Of a DNA stretch of 64,000 nt, positions 53,149-62,792 are shown one piece after another. Origin of the DNA: Lachnospiraceae bacterium (GTDB lineage: Bacteria > Bacillota_A > Clostridia > Lachnospirales > Lachnospiraceae). The notes beneath the pieces were generated by a model, which was not told the origin of the DNA, did no database searches, and was given only the letters and a program-made list of their open reading frames with translations. The DNA is taken from NCBI GenBank assembly GCA_009911175.1, contig QXWX01000014.1:32152-96151 (forward strand). Reading direction: 5' to 3'. How positions within the stretch are numbered: position 1 is the stretch's first letter; each line of letters begins with the position of its first letter. Position numbers and translations under genes: made by a program.

Positions 53149-53194
53149 ACGGCTATTATGGGATGCGCTTTGAGCTGATCTCCGGAGCAGGACC

Positions 53195-53226
53195 GTCACT
53201 GAGCTGTCACTTTATTTTGATATAAT
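53195..53226 (+). promoter_or_regulatory. ABC-transporter promoter with OmpR-type operator
   Basis: TATAAT at 53221-53226 has no good -35. Instead GTCACT occurs at 53195-53200 and 53206-53211, exactly 11 bases apart, covering the -35 position. This is the usual layout for a phosphorylated OmpR-family regulator that activates transcription. Confidence 0.55.
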
Positions 53227-53321
53227 AGGTATTGCGCTGAAGCGCAAGCAGGTCATCCATTTTCTAAAGAAAAATGGTGACAAATTACAATAGACAGAAA
53301 AGATAAAGGAGGCATTGAAGC

Positions 53322-54002
53322 TTGGAGATTTTGAAGTGTGAAGATATCAGAAAAGTGTATGGCAGCGGCAGTCATCAGGTGATTGCCCTGGACGGGATTG
53401 ACCTGTCCGTGGAAAAAGGGGAATTTGTGGCGATCATCGGGGCGTCCGGCTCCGGGAAATCTACGCTGCTCCACATCCTGGGCAGTGTGGACCGGCCGTC
53501 CCAGGGGCGGGTCCTGATTGAGGGGACAGATATTTCGACCCTGAACCGGACCGAATCGGCGATCTTTCGCCGCAGAAAGGTGGGGCTGGTGTATCAGTTT
53601 TATAATCTGATCCCCACGCTCACCATCCGGAAAAATATCCTGATGCCGCTTCTGCTGGATAAAAGGAAACCGGATCCGAAGCTTTTTGACCGGATCGTAA
53701 CGACCCTGGGAATCGCCGACAGGCTGGAGGCTCTGCCCAATCAGCTCTCCGGCGGACAGCAGCAGCGGGCGGCCATAGCCAGATCCCTGATCTACCGTCC
53801 GGCTCTGCTGCTGGCGGACGAGCCCACCGGGAACCTGGACCGGAAAAATTCCAGGGAGATCCTGGACCTGCTGAAATTGTCCAACCGGAATCTGGAACAG
53901 ACTATGATACTGATTACCCATGATGAGAAAGCCGCTCTGGAAGCAGACCGGATCGTCACCATAGAGGACGGGCGCATCATCCGGGATGAGAAGAGGTGGT
54001 GA
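53322..54002 (+). CDS. ABC transporter ATP-binding protein (MacB/BceA type)
   Basis: 226 aa from TTG 53322 behind AAAGGAGG. Walker A GASGSGKST, signature LSGGQQQRAAIARSLIYRP, Walker B LLLADEPTGNLD and switch His in ILITHDEKAA are all intact. It belongs to the LolD/MacB/BceA subgroup, which works with FtsX-type permeases. It powers the adjacent permease, six bases downstream, and probably handles export, sensing or release of antimicrobial peptides. Confidence 0.95.
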   Translation: MEILKCEDIRKVYGSGSHQVIALDGIDLSVEKGEFVAIIGASGSGKSTLLHILGSVDRPSQGRVLIEGTDISTLNRTESAIFRRRKVGLVYQFYNLIPTLTIRKNILMPLLLDKRKPDPKLFDRIVTTLGIADRLEALPNQLSGGQQQRAAIARSLIYRPALLLADEPTGNLDRKNSREILDLLKLSNRNLEQTMILITHDEKAALEADRIVTIEDGRIIRDEKRW

Positions 54003-54008
54003 CAGACG

Positions 54009-56363
54009 ATGTGGAAGGACTATTCAAAAGGATATCTTAAACATAACAGGGCATCCGGTATTTCCGTGATGACGGCGGCTTTTATTTCTGCGCTGCTTTT
54101 GTCCCTGCTGTGCAGTCTGTTTTATAACCTGTGGGCCTATGAGGTGGAGCGGGTGAAAGCAGATGTGGGAGACTGGGAAGGACGACTCAACGGAGAGATC
54201 AGCGGGGAGGCCCTGGAGCGCATCCAAAATTACGGAAATGTGGAGAGGGCGGTTCTCCGTGAAGGGCCATCTGAGGGACAGGAGGAGATGGTAGAACTTT
54301 ATTTTAAGGATAAAGGAAGTATCTTTCAGGATATGCCCCGAATTGCGGAACTGGCAGGGCTTTCGGAGAAAAATGTGACCTGCAACTATGAGCTTTTAAA
54401 CCTGTACCTGATCCGGGATCCAGAAGACCCGGCCCTCCGCTGGGTGTTCCCTTTCTTTCTGGCGGTGGTTCTGTTTGCATGCCTTTCTCTGGTGATGGTC
54501 ATCCACAATGCCTTTGCGGTGACCATGAATTCCAGGATCCGGCAGTTTGGTATTTTTTCCAGTATTGGAGCAACGCCGGGGCAGATCAGGATTTGCCTTC
54601 TGCAGGAGGCTTTTTGGCTCTGCGCATTGCCGATCCCGGCGGGAAATCTGCTGGGCGTTCTGTTCAGCATGGGGATCATGAAATGGACCAACGTGATCCT
54701 GGCAGATGTGGAAAGACATCTGGTACTGCCGTTTCAGTATCATCCTCTGATACTGGTCTTATCTATTCTGGTTTCCGCCGTTACTGTATGGATCTCCGCC
54801 TGGATCCCTGCATGGAAAATGGGCAGGCTCACCCCTTTGGAGGCCATCAAAAATACCGGCGAGCTGCAGCTGAAAAGGAAGCGCGATTCCCGGATCTTAT
54901 CCTGTCTCTTCGGGATAGAGGGGGAACTTGCGGGAAATGCGCTGAAAGCACAGAAGAAGGCGATGCGGACCGCGTCTATTTCTCTGACCCTTTCGTTTCT
55001 GGCTTTTTCCTTTATGATGTGCTTTTTTGCGATCATGAGGATCAGCCAGAGGGAGACTTATTTTGAAAAGTATCAGGATGCCTGGGATATCATGGCAGAG
55101 GTAAAGGATACGGAGATCGATGCGTTTGACGAGTCCGATGCCCTGCAAACGCTTACCGGAGTGCGCGGCAGTGTGACGTACCAGAAGGCAGCGGCCAGAC
55201 GGATCGTGACAGAAACGGAGCTCAGTGAAGAAATGCGGGCGGCGGGAGGACTGAAAAACGCGTCGGCAGAGTATGTTTCTCACGTCCCGGAGGGATGGCT
55301 GGTGAATGCGCCGCTGGTGATCCTGGATGACGACGGATTTTCAGAATATTGCAGACAGATCGGGGTCAAACCCCGGCTGGACGGCGCGGTGATCCTGAAT
55401 CAGACGCAGGATGCCAGGGATCCCAATTTCCGGGAACGGCGCAGATACCCTTATCTGGCAGGAAACAGGCAGACGACCGTGCTGCGGCCGGCAGAAGCGA
55501 TAACTCCGGAAAATGGAAATCGACGGGAGTCTGCGGCAGCCGAGCCTGAAGATAGCCGGGAGAGGCAGACAACAGAACCTGCGGAGACGGCGGATAGCCG
55601 GGAGAGGCAGGCAACAGAATCTGCGGGGAGTATGAATACCCGGGAGGATGGGACAGCGGAGCTGCCGGTGATCGCATATACCCGGGAAGCGCCTGTTCTG
55701 CGGGAGGAATATGGGACTCTGGATTTTTATGAATTGGTGCATTTTATTCCGGTTTCTGTCTGGAAAGAGATCAAAGGGCGGATTGGCAGCCAGGAGGAAA
55801 ATGTGTGGATCCGCATCCTGGCAGGGGATGAGGTAACGCTGAAAGAGCTGAATGGTGTGGAAGAGGAGGTCTCAAAACTTTTGGGAGGCAGGTATGACAT
55901 TGAGATCGAAAACCGGATTCAGGACAGGATGGATAATGACAATATGATCCATGGAATGACAATGATACTCAGCGTTTTCTGCATCCTTCTGGCGTTGATC
56001 GGGATCGGGAACGTATTTTCCTATACGTTTGGATTTGTATGGCAGAGGAAGCGGGAGTTTGCGCGCCTGCTTTCTGTGGGAATGACTCTGGAGGGGATGA
56101 AAAAGGTATTCTGCGCGGAAGCTCTTGCGATTGCCGGGCGGCCGGTGCTGACTGCGCTGCCTGTGAATGCGGCGGCGGTAATCCTTTTTCTGAAGATCAG
56201 TTATCTCGATCCGATGACATTCATCCGGGAAGCGCCGCTGATGCCGATAGTCGCGTTTATACTGCTGATCTTTGGCTCTGTCGCTCTGGCATATTTTCTT
56301 GGAGCAAGGAAGGTCATGGGGAGCAGCCTGGCAGATTCCCTTCGGGATGATACGATGATGTGA
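54009..56363 (+). CDS. FtsX-family ABC permease with repeat-bearing external domain
   Basis: 784 aa. There are two FtsX units. Helices near residues 18-40, 150-175, 200-230 and 240-265 enclose a first external domain of about 100 residues. The helix near 325-345 and those at 655-680, 710-735 and 745-770 enclose a second of about 300 residues. That second domain contains a low-complexity stretch with 14-residue repeats (DSRERQTTEPAETA, then DSRERQATESAG) from residue 515, coded by 42-bp DNA repeats. The topology suits peptide-resistance or lipoprotein-type exporters of the MacB/BceB class. Substrate unknown. Confidence 0.9.
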   Translation: MWKDYSKGYLKHNRASGISVMTAAFISALLLSLLCSLFYNLWAYEVERVKADVGDWEGRLNGEISGEALERIQNYGNVERAVLREGPSEGQEEMVELYFKDKGSIFQDMPRIAELAGLSEKNVTCNYELLNLYLIRDPEDPALRWVFPFFLAVVLFACLSLVMVIHNAFAVTMNSRIRQFGIFSSIGATPGQIRICLLQEAFWLCALPIPAGNLLGVLFSMGIMKWTNVILADVERHLVLPFQYHPLILVLSILVSAVTVWISAWIPAWKMGRLTPLEAIKNTGELQLKRKRDSRILSCLFGIEGELAGNALKAQKKAMRTASISLTLSFLAFSFMMCFFAIMRISQRETYFEKYQDAWDIMAEVKDTEIDAFDESDALQTLTGVRGSVTYQKAAARRIVTETELSEEMRAAGGLKNASAEYVSHVPEGWLVNAPLVILDDDGFSEYCRQIGVKPRLDGAVILNQTQDARDPNFRERRRYPYLAGNRQTTVLRPAEAITPENGNRRESAAAEPEDSRERQTTEPAETADSRERQATESAGSMNTREDGTAELPVIAYTREAPVLREEYGTLDFYELVHFIPVSVWKEIKGRIGSQEENVWIRILAGDEVTLKELNGVEEEVSKLLGGRYDIEIENRIQDRMDNDNMIHGMTMILSVFCILLALIGIGNVFSYTFGFVWQRKREFARLLSVGMTLEGMKKVFCAEALAIAGRPVLTALPVNAAAVILFLKISYLDPMTFIREAPLMPIVAFILLIFGSVALAYFLGARKVMGSSLADSLRDDTMM

Positions 56364-56371
56364 ATGATTAC

Positions 56372-56408
56372 GCCGGGCCAATCGTCACTTGATTGGTCCG
56401 GCGGATTT
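56372..56408. terminator. Terminator hairpin between ABC permease and aroA
   Basis: GCCGGGCCAATC (56372-56383) and GATTGGTCCGGC (56391-56402) form a strong stem for the two converging genes. The CCAATC/GATTGG core and the following GGATTTGCATCC recall the family B repeat (GGAGGATGCACATAA), so it may be a diverged member. Confidence 0.6.
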
Positions 56409-56434
56409 GCATCCAGGTTTAAATCCCATGCCTT

Positions 56435-57730
56435 TTACAGCAGATTTTCAAAGGTATCGTAAAACGTGGGGAAGGATACATCTACACAATGGCTGTCCAG
56501 GATTTTGGTATGCCCCTCGGCAGCCAGAGCCGCAATACTGAATGCCATGGCGATTCGGTGGTCAAGAAGTGTGTGGATGGTCGCCCCATGCAGGGAATTG
56601 CCGCCCCGGATCACCATGCCGTCGGCAGTGGGGATGGCATCACAGCCCATGGCTTTCAGATTGTCGGTGACGGTTTCGATGCGGTCTGATTCTTTGACCT
56701 TCAGTTCTGCCGCATCCCGGATAAAGGTGGTTCCTTCTGACAGAGCTGCCATGACCGCGATGACCGGAATCTCATCGATCAGGGTGGGAATGATCTCTCC
56801 CTTGATCGTAATCCCTTGGAGACGGCTTGTGCGTACCAGGATATCTGCAACCGGTTCACCGCCTTCCTTCCGCTGATTCAGAAGCGTGATGTCGCCTCCC
56901 ATATCCTCGCAGACCGTCAGGATTCCGGCGCGGGTGGGATTGATACCGACATTTTTGATCAGGATCTCGGAATCCGGAACCAGCAGTCCGGCGGCAATAA
57001 AATAGGCCGCCGAAGAGATATCTCCGGGCACGGTGATCTTCTGTCCATACAGCTCTTCACAGGGCCGGATCACGGCGGTGGATTTCGGGGTGCCGTCCAG
57101 AGCATGAACCGAGCGCAGATCAGCGCCGAATTCCCGCAGCATCAGCTCTGTATGGTTTCGGGACAGGCTGGGTTCGGTCACGGAAGTCTCTCCGTCCGCA
57201 TAAAGCCCGGCAAGCAGGATGCAGGATTTGACCTGGGCGGAGGCCACCGGGGAATCATAGAGGATCCCGTGAAGCCGGGCCGGAGTAATGTACAGCGGCG
57301 CGCAGTCATTTCTCAGGATGCTGGAAATGTTTGCTCCCATCTGCCGCAGAGGCTCAATGATCCGCTTCATGGGACGGGAATTTAAGGATTCATCCCCGGA
57401 CAGCTTGGAGTCAAAGGGCTGTCCGGCCAGGATCCCGGAGATCAGCCTTGTGGTGGTGCCGCTGTTTCCCACATCCAGAAGATTGTCCGGCGCGGTTAAG
57501 CCGTGAAGCCCTTTTCCGTGTATCAGGACGGAATCCCCTTTTTTCTCAATCTCAATTCCCAGCCTGCGGAAGCAGTCCATGGTGGACAGGCAGTCCGCTC
57601 CCTGGAGAACATTGTGTACCTCGGTGGTACCCTTTGCGATGGAGCCGAACATGATGCTGCGGTGGGAGATGGATTTGTCCCCAGGTACGGTGACCTCTCC
57701 TTTTAACCCCGTGATGTTTGTTAATTCCAT
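56435..57730 (-). CDS. aroA: 3-phosphoshikimate 1-carboxyvinyltransferase (EPSP synthase)
   Basis: 431 aa from ATG 57730, behind AGGAAAGGATC on the minus strand; a longer frame to 57781 overlaps tyrA and is unlikely. It transfers enolpyruvate from PEP to shikimate 3-phosphate. Signatures are VPGDKSISHRSIMFGSIA, the motif LDVGNSGTTTRLISGILA and DHRIAMAFSIAALAAEG. It lies 40 bases after tyrA in the same transcript. The sequence belongs to the EPSPS superfamily without doubt; sensitivity to glyphosate cannot be judged. Confidence 0.96.
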   Translation of the reverse strand: MELTNITGLKGEVTVPGDKSISHRSIMFGSIAKGTTEVHNVLQGADCLSTMDCFRRLGIEIEKKGDSVLIHGKGLHGLTAPDNLLDVGNSGTTTRLISGILAGQPFDSKLSGDESLNSRPMKRIIEPLRQMGANISSILRNDCAPLYITPARLHGILYDSPVASAQVKSCILLAGLYADGETSVTEPSLSRNHTELMLREFGADLRSVHALDGTPKSTAVIRPCEELYGQKITVPGDISSAAYFIAAGLLVPDSEILIKNVGINPTRAGILTVCEDMGGDITLLNQRKEGGEPVADILVRTSRLQGITIKGEIIPTLIDEIPVIAVMAALSEGTTFIRDAAELKVKESDRIETVTDNLKAMGCDAIPTADGMVIRGGNSLHGATIHTLLDHRIAMAFSIAALAAEGHTKILDSHCVDVSFPTFYDTFENLL

Positions 57731-57770
57731 AATGTATTGATCCTTTCCTGTTGATCTCTTGGGTAACATA

Positions 57771-58868
57771 TTATACTTCATACACGATATATCGGTGCTT
57801 TTTCAGCAATTCCGTAGCTTTGGCCGAGGCGTCTTCATCGTAAAATTCAATCCGCAGAACCCCTTCTTCAAATTCCCGGTTATGGATGATGCCGATATTT
57901 TTAATGTTGACCATATTGCTGGCCAGGATGGTAGCGATGGTGGCAATCCCTCCGGCCTCATCAATGATGTCACAGTATACGGCAAACTGCTTCTTGATCG
58001 GCCCGGAAGAGCCTTCGGGCATGGAATTGCGGTAATCCCGGGAAGACTCGAAGATGGAATAGAGGGTGTGTTCCGATCCCTGATCCACCGCCTGCTTTGC
58101 GTCTGTCAGAGTTTGGATAAATTCCCCCAATATTTGGGAAATATTTCCTCTGTTTTTGAGACAGATCTGCTGCCACATGACAGGAGAAGAGGAGGCAATG
58201 CGGGTAATATCCTTGAAACCGCCTGCTGCCAGCATCTTCATCAGTTCTTCCCGGGTATCATGCTCCTTTACAAAATTGACCAGGCTTGCCGCCAGAATAT
58301 GGGGCAGATGGCTGATGGCGCCGGTCACATAATCGTGCTGCTGATAGTCCAGAATGATGGGCAGCGCTTTCAGAGATTCCACGAAGGCGCGGTATGACTG
58401 CACCTGCTCTTCGGAAACCTTTGCGGAGGGTGTCAGGATATAGTAGGCGTTTTCGATCAGATGCGGCTTTGCATTGATGAATCCGCTTTTTTCTGACCCG
58501 GCCATGGGATGTCCGCCGATAAAATGCTCTTCCAGCCCCAGGGAAATGACTTTCTCATGGATGGAGTTCTTGACGCTTCCCACGTCCGTCAGGATGCAGT
58601 CTGGGCCAAGGACGTTTTTCACCTGGCTTAGATAGGCTGTGTTGCAAGAGACCGGGGCGCACAGGAAGATATAATCGCAGTCCCGAAAATTGTCGTCAAT
58701 GGAGGAGCAGGAGGTATGGATGATCCCTTCCTGTACGGCCAGGGCCAGTGTTTCTTTATTTTTATCAAATGCGAGGATCTCACAGTCGGGATGATACTGG
58801 CGGATGGCTTTTGCAATGGAGCCGCCGATCAGGCCCAGGCCGATGAAACCTGTTTTCTTTACGTGCAT
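57771..58868 (-). CDS. tyrA: Prephenate dehydrogenase with C-terminal ACT domain
   Basis: 365 aa. The Rossmann fold begins KKTGFIGLGLIGGSIAKAIR; the catalytic region shows GGHPMAGSEKSGF and DYQQHDYVTGAISHLPHILA. It oxidatively decarboxylates prephenate to 4-hydroxyphenylpyruvate in tyrosine synthesis. The last 75 residues (YCDIIDEAGGIATIATILAS onward) form an ACT regulatory domain, consistent with feedback by tyrosine. It is the first gene of a tyrA-aroA pair. Confidence 0.95.
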   Translation of the reverse strand: MHVKKTGFIGLGLIGGSIAKAIRQYHPDCEILAFDKNKETLALAVQEGIIHTSCSSIDDNFRDCDYIFLCAPVSCNTAYLSQVKNVLGPDCILTDVGSVKNSIHEKVISLGLEEHFIGGHPMAGSEKSGFINAKPHLIENAYYILTPSAKVSEEQVQSYRAFVESLKALPIILDYQQHDYVTGAISHLPHILAASLVNFVKEHDTREELMKMLAAGGFKDITRIASSSPVMWQQICLKNRGNISQILGEFIQTLTDAKQAVDQGSEHTLYSIFESSRDYRNSMPEGSSGPIKKQFAVYCDIIDEAGGIATIATILASNMVNIKNIGIIHNREFEEGVLRIEFYDEDASAKATELLKKHRYIVYEV

Positions 58869-59120
58869 GTTTTATCCTCTCTTTATATTTTTTGAAATGA
58901 AAAACCAAAAATATTTTAGCATTTTAAATCGTAAAAGTAAAGGGAGAGTTGCGCCGATGGGGGAGCTGTTTTCCGGCTTACCGGGAACGGCGGCAGCTGT
59001 GGGGAATGTGAGGGGCGGCGAGGGGCGGCGCGCGGGAGAGGAAGAAGTGCGGAAGAATGGGAGTTTGAAAGAAGGAAAAGAAAAAAGATGTAGAAAATAT
59101 GTGAAAAATTTATAAAAGAG

Positions 59121-59149
59121 TTGTAATAAGGGCAGAAGTTTAGTACAAT
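59121..59149 (+). promoter_or_regulatory. Promoter of the EF-G-like gene; intergenic 58869-59277
   Basis: TTGTAA (59121-59126), 17 bases, TACAAT (59144-59149). The rest of the 409-base gap is purine-rich sequence with no ORF, repeat or RNA family I recognise. Confidence 0.55.
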
Positions 59150-59277
59150 ATTTACAGAGTGTGTACGGCTGTGGTAAGAAAAAGATAAAATGAATTTGTA
59201 CGGATAGCGGATGTACAGAGGAGGTTTGGACGATTCTTGGGCAGATGCGCATAAAATAGAAACAAGGAGGCAGCAGC

Positions 59278-61356
59278 ATGAAGGTTTACAGAACGGATGA
59301 AATCAGAAACGTAGTATTGCTTGGACACGGGGGCAGCGGTAAGACGAGCCTGGTGGAGGCAATGTTATATGTATCCGGAGCTACAAAGCGTATGGGCAAG
59401 GTTTCCGAGTCCAATACGACCAGTGATTTTGATAAGGAAGAGCAGAAGCGAGGATTTTCCATCAGCACAAGCATCGTGCCGATCGAGTGGGAAAAGGCCA
59501 AGATCAATATATTGGACACCCCGGGATACTTCGATTTTGTCGGGGAGGTAGAGGAAGCGGTCAGCGCGGCGGACGCGGCGGTGATTGTGGTATCCGGTAA
59601 GGCCGGGGTGCAGGTAGGCACGGAGAAGGCATGGGAACTCTGCGAGAAGTACCATCTGCCCCGTATGATCTACGTGACAGAGATGGACGTGGACGACGCC
59701 AGCTTCCGCCAGGTTGTGGAAGACCTGACCGCAAGATACGGCAAGAAGATTGCGCCCCATTTCCAGCCGATCCGTGAGAATGAGAAGCTGGTCGGATATA
59801 TCAACATCATCAAGAACGCGGGAAGAAGATATACCGGCATCGGCCAGAGAGAGGAATGCGAGATCCCGGACTACTGTCAGGAGAACCTCCAGACCCTGCG
59901 TGATTCCCTGATGGAAGCGGTGGCAGAGACAAGCGAAGAGTTCATGGAGCGGTATTTCGGCGGAGAAGAATTTTCCGTAGAAGAGATCCGCGCGGCTATG
60001 CGTACCGAAGTGATGGGTGGAGACATCGTGCCGGTGGCAATGGGCTCCAATATTGAGGCTCAGGGCGTTGCGAACCTGCTGTCCGACATCGTGCGTTTCT
60101 TCCCAAGCCCGGATAAGAGGAGCTGCGCGGGAATCAACCGGACGACCAACGACATCTTCGAAGGCAATTACGATTTCTCCAAGGCGAAGACCGCTTATGT
60201 ATTCAAGACAATGGTGGATCCGTTTATCGGAAAATATTCCTTCGTAAAGGTGTGCTCCGGTGTACTCAAAGGCGATGACGTTCTTTTCAATGCAACCAGC
60301 GAGGCAGAGGAGAAGCCGGGCAAGCTGTATATCATGAGCGGCAACAAGCCGACGGAGGTCAGCGAGTTGTTTGCGGGAGATATCGGCGCTATCGCGAAGC
60401 TGGCAAATACGAAGACAGGCGATACGCTTTCCACGAAGAATACACAGGTGCTGTATACAAAGACCGAGTATTCCGTACCGTATACATATATGAGATACCG
60501 CGTTAAGAATAAAGGAGAGGAAGACAAGGTATCCCAGTCACTGGCGCGTATGATGGCGGAGGACGTGACTCTCAAGGCTGTCATCGACAGTGAGAACCGT
60601 CAGTCCCTGCTCTATGGCATGGGCGACCAGCACTTAGAGATCGCGGTCAGCAAGCTGCTGTCCAGATACAAAGCGGAGATCGTCCTGGAGACACCGAAGG
60701 TTGCCTTCCGCGAGACCATCCGCAAAAATTCCGACGTGGACACCAAGTATAAGAAGCAGTCCGGCGGACACGGACAGTACGGCCACGTGAAGATGAAATT
60801 CGAACCCTCCGGAGATCTGGAGACGCCTTATGTATTTGAAGAGGTCGTAGTCGGCGGCGCGGTGCCGAAGAACTATTTCCCGGCAGTGGAAAAGGGACTC
60901 CAGGATTCCGTGGTGAAGGGACCCTTGGCCGGATATCCGGTGGTTGGTGTGAAAGCGATCCTTTACGATGGATCCTACCATCCGGTAGATTCCTCAGAAA
61001 TGGCATTCAAGACCGCTACCTGCCAGGCCTTCAAAAAAGGCTTCATGGAGGCATCCCCGGTTCTCTTAGAGCCGATCGCGTCCTTGAAGGTGACGGTTCC
61101 GGACAGCTATACCGGCGACGTGATGGGAGACCTGAACAAGCGCCGCGGCCGTGTACTGGGCATGAACCCGATCGCAGGAGGCAAGCAGGTGATCGAGGCC
61201 GACATCCCCATGACAGGATTGTTCGGATACTGCACGATCCTGCGTTCCATGACCGGCGGAAGAGGGACCTATGAGTATGCATTTGCAAGATACGAGCAGG
61301 CTCCGTCCGACGTGCAGGAAAAGGAGATTGCCGCACGCGCGGCAGCGGAAGCATAA
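59278..61356 (+). CDS. Elongation factor G-like protein (EF-G2 paralogue)
   Basis: 692 aa, the length of EF-G, with all five domains. The nucleotide site differs from housekeeping EF-G: G1 is GHGGSGKTS (16-24) in place of AHIDAGKTT, and G4 reads TEMD at 134-137 where NKMD is expected. G3 is DTPGY in place of DTPGH. Domain IV is intact (SGGHGQYGHVKMKFEP, YHPVDSSEMAFKTA). These proteins form a known EF-G-like subfamily whose role is not settled. AAGGAGG precedes the ATG. The true fusA presumably lies elsewhere with rpsL/rpsG. Confidence 0.93.
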   Translation: MKVYRTDEIRNVVLLGHGGSGKTSLVEAMLYVSGATKRMGKVSESNTTSDFDKEEQKRGFSISTSIVPIEWEKAKINILDTPGYFDFVGEVEEAVSAADAAVIVVSGKAGVQVGTEKAWELCEKYHLPRMIYVTEMDVDDASFRQVVEDLTARYGKKIAPHFQPIRENEKLVGYINIIKNAGRRYTGIGQREECEIPDYCQENLQTLRDSLMEAVAETSEEFMERYFGGEEFSVEEIRAAMRTEVMGGDIVPVAMGSNIEAQGVANLLSDIVRFFPSPDKRSCAGINRTTNDIFEGNYDFSKAKTAYVFKTMVDPFIGKYSFVKVCSGVLKGDDVLFNATSEAEEKPGKLYIMSGNKPTEVSELFAGDIGAIAKLANTKTGDTLSTKNTQVLYTKTEYSVPYTYMRYRVKNKGEEDKVSQSLARMMAEDVTLKAVIDSENRQSLLYGMGDQHLEIAVSKLLSRYKAEIVLETPKVAFRETIRKNSDVDTKYKKQSGGHGQYGHVKMKFEPSGDLETPYVFEEVVVGGAVPKNYFPAVEKGLQDSVVKGPLAGYPVVGVKAILYDGSYHPVDSSEMAFKTATCQAFKKGFMEASPVLLEPIASLKVTVPDSYTGDVMGDLNKRRGRVLGMNPIAGGKQVIEADIPMTGLFGYCTILRSMTGGRGTYEYAFARYEQAPSDVQEKEIAARAAAEA

Positions 61357-61371
61357 AAAAATAAATCAATA

Positions 61372-61404
61372 CAGAAAACCTGCCAATGGCGGCTTTTCTG
61401 CAAA
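61372..61404 (+). terminator. Terminator of the EF-G-like gene
   Basis: CAGAAAACCTGCC (61372-61384) pairs with GGCGGCTTTTCTG (61388-61400). The stem includes its own A and T tracts. Confidence 0.65.
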
Positions 61405-61540
61405 CGATGATATCCGAAACAGCAGGCAAAAGATTTGTCTGCTGTTCTCCTGTTCTCATTTTTTTGAAAAAAATGGAATTCTGTGAATAAGAATACCAGT
61501 GTGAAATTTTTTTGAATCCATATAATAATGACAAAGCTGA

Positions 61541-61575
61541 AAAACGGATACCAAAATCTGCGGTATTCGTTTTTG
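61541..61575. other. Palindrome in the gap before spoIVB
   Basis: AAAAACGGATACC (61541-61553) and GGTATTCGTTTTT (61563-61575) form a 13-pair stem with one G-T wobble, A/T tracts on both sides and TATAAT at 61522-61527 just upstream. It could be a terminator or part of a very short RNA. The remaining gap (61405-61727) shows no gene and no clear sporulation-sigma promoter. Confidence 0.4.
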
Positions 61576-61727
61576 TATGTCTTTCGGACCTGTATGAAAA
61601 TAACGAATCCATCTTGACTGGTCTATTTCTCAGGTTCAGTTTTTTTCTACAGCTCCTTTTTTTTCGGCTTTGGGTATAAATGGAAGATACACGTGAGAAA
61701 ATGAGAACAGGAAGGATGTAAGGCGGC

Positions 61728-62792
61728 ATGAAGAACAAAGGAATCAAAAGCATGATCCTGGCGGCAGTCTTTTTTTCCGGGCTGCTGGCTTCAGGGTGTC
61801 TGGGATGGGCGGCGGCAGGCTATATTCCTCAGGAAGAGGTCAGCACCGTTGAGATCGGGGAGGATACGGTCCTGGTAGGTGGGATGCCCGTGGGGATCTA
61901 TATGGAAACGGACGGAGTTCTCGTCCTGGATACACAGACCATCGAGGGTGTGGACGGTCTGGAGCACGATCCGGCGGGCAACCTGGTAAAATCCGGCGAC
62001 TATATCGTCGGGATCAACCAGGAATATGTCAGCGGAAAGGATGACCTGATCCAGGTTCTGAAAAATCTGACCGACAAGGATGTGGTGCTGACTCTGCGCA
62101 GGGAGGATGAGACTGTGGACGTGCGTCTGGAGGCAGTGGAAAATGCTCCCAATGATTATAAGCTTGGAATCTGGGTCCGGGACAATGTACAGGGACTGGG
62201 AACCATTACCTTTCTGAACCAAAACAGCAGGTTCGGCGCCCTGGGACATGGGATCCATGACGCGGATACCAATGTGCTGATGGAGATTGAGGACGGAAGT
62301 CTTTATAAGACCAGCATCCGTTCCATATTAAAAGGTGAATACGGGATTCCGGGCAGCATGGAAGGCCTGATCGTATATAATTCTTTTAACCGGCTGGGAA
62401 CCATTGACAAAAATACGGAGGCCGGGATCTACGGGGCAGTGGAGAAGATCGACGATCTGTTCCAGGAGCAGATCCCGGTACAGCTAGCCGCAAAGGAGGA
62501 AATCCATACAGGGGAGGCGGTGATCCGCTGTTATCTGGAGGATGAGATCCGGGAATATGCTGTCATGATCAACGGTGTGGACCCGGAACCGAAGGAGATC
62601 AATAAGGGAATCGTATTTCAGGTAACAGATCAGGAACTTCTCGACAAAACAGGAGGGATCATCCAGGGAATGAGCGGTTCGCCGATTCTCCAGGACGGAA
62701 AGCTTGTGGGTGCGGTGACCCATGTATTTGTCAATGACCCGACAAAAGGATATGGGATTTTTGCGGAAACGATGGCGCGCGAAGCGCGGTAG
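61728..62792 (+). CDS. spoIVB: SpoIVB sporulation serine peptidase
   Basis: 354 aa. An N-terminal signal anchor (residues about 8-30) is followed by a PDZ domain (about 95-135, containing KSGDYIVGINQEYVSGKDDL). The S55 peptidase domain has His174 in GALGHGIHD and the Ser motif GMSGSP at 315-320. In Bacillus the forespore secretes SpoIVB to trigger SpoIVFA cleavage and so pro-sigma-K processing. It lies directly upstream of spo0A, the arrangement conserved in endospore formers. It is shorter than Bacillus SpoIVB (about 425 aa), mainly at the N-terminus. Confidence 0.95.
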   Translation: MKNKGIKSMILAAVFFSGLLASGCLGWAAAGYIPQEEVSTVEIGEDTVLVGGMPVGIYMETDGVLVLDTQTIEGVDGLEHDPAGNLVKSGDYIVGINQEYVSGKDDLIQVLKNLTDKDVVLTLRREDETVDVRLEAVENAPNDYKLGIWVRDNVQGLGTITFLNQNSRFGALGHGIHDADTNVLMEIEDGSLYKTSIRSILKGEYGIPGSMEGLIVYNSFNRLGTIDKNTEAGIYGAVEKIDDLFQEQIPVQLAAKEEIHTGEAVIRCYLEDEIREYAVMINGVDPEPKEINKGIVFQVTDQELLDKTGGIIQGMSGSPILQDGKLVGAVTHVFVNDPTKGYGIFAETMAREAR

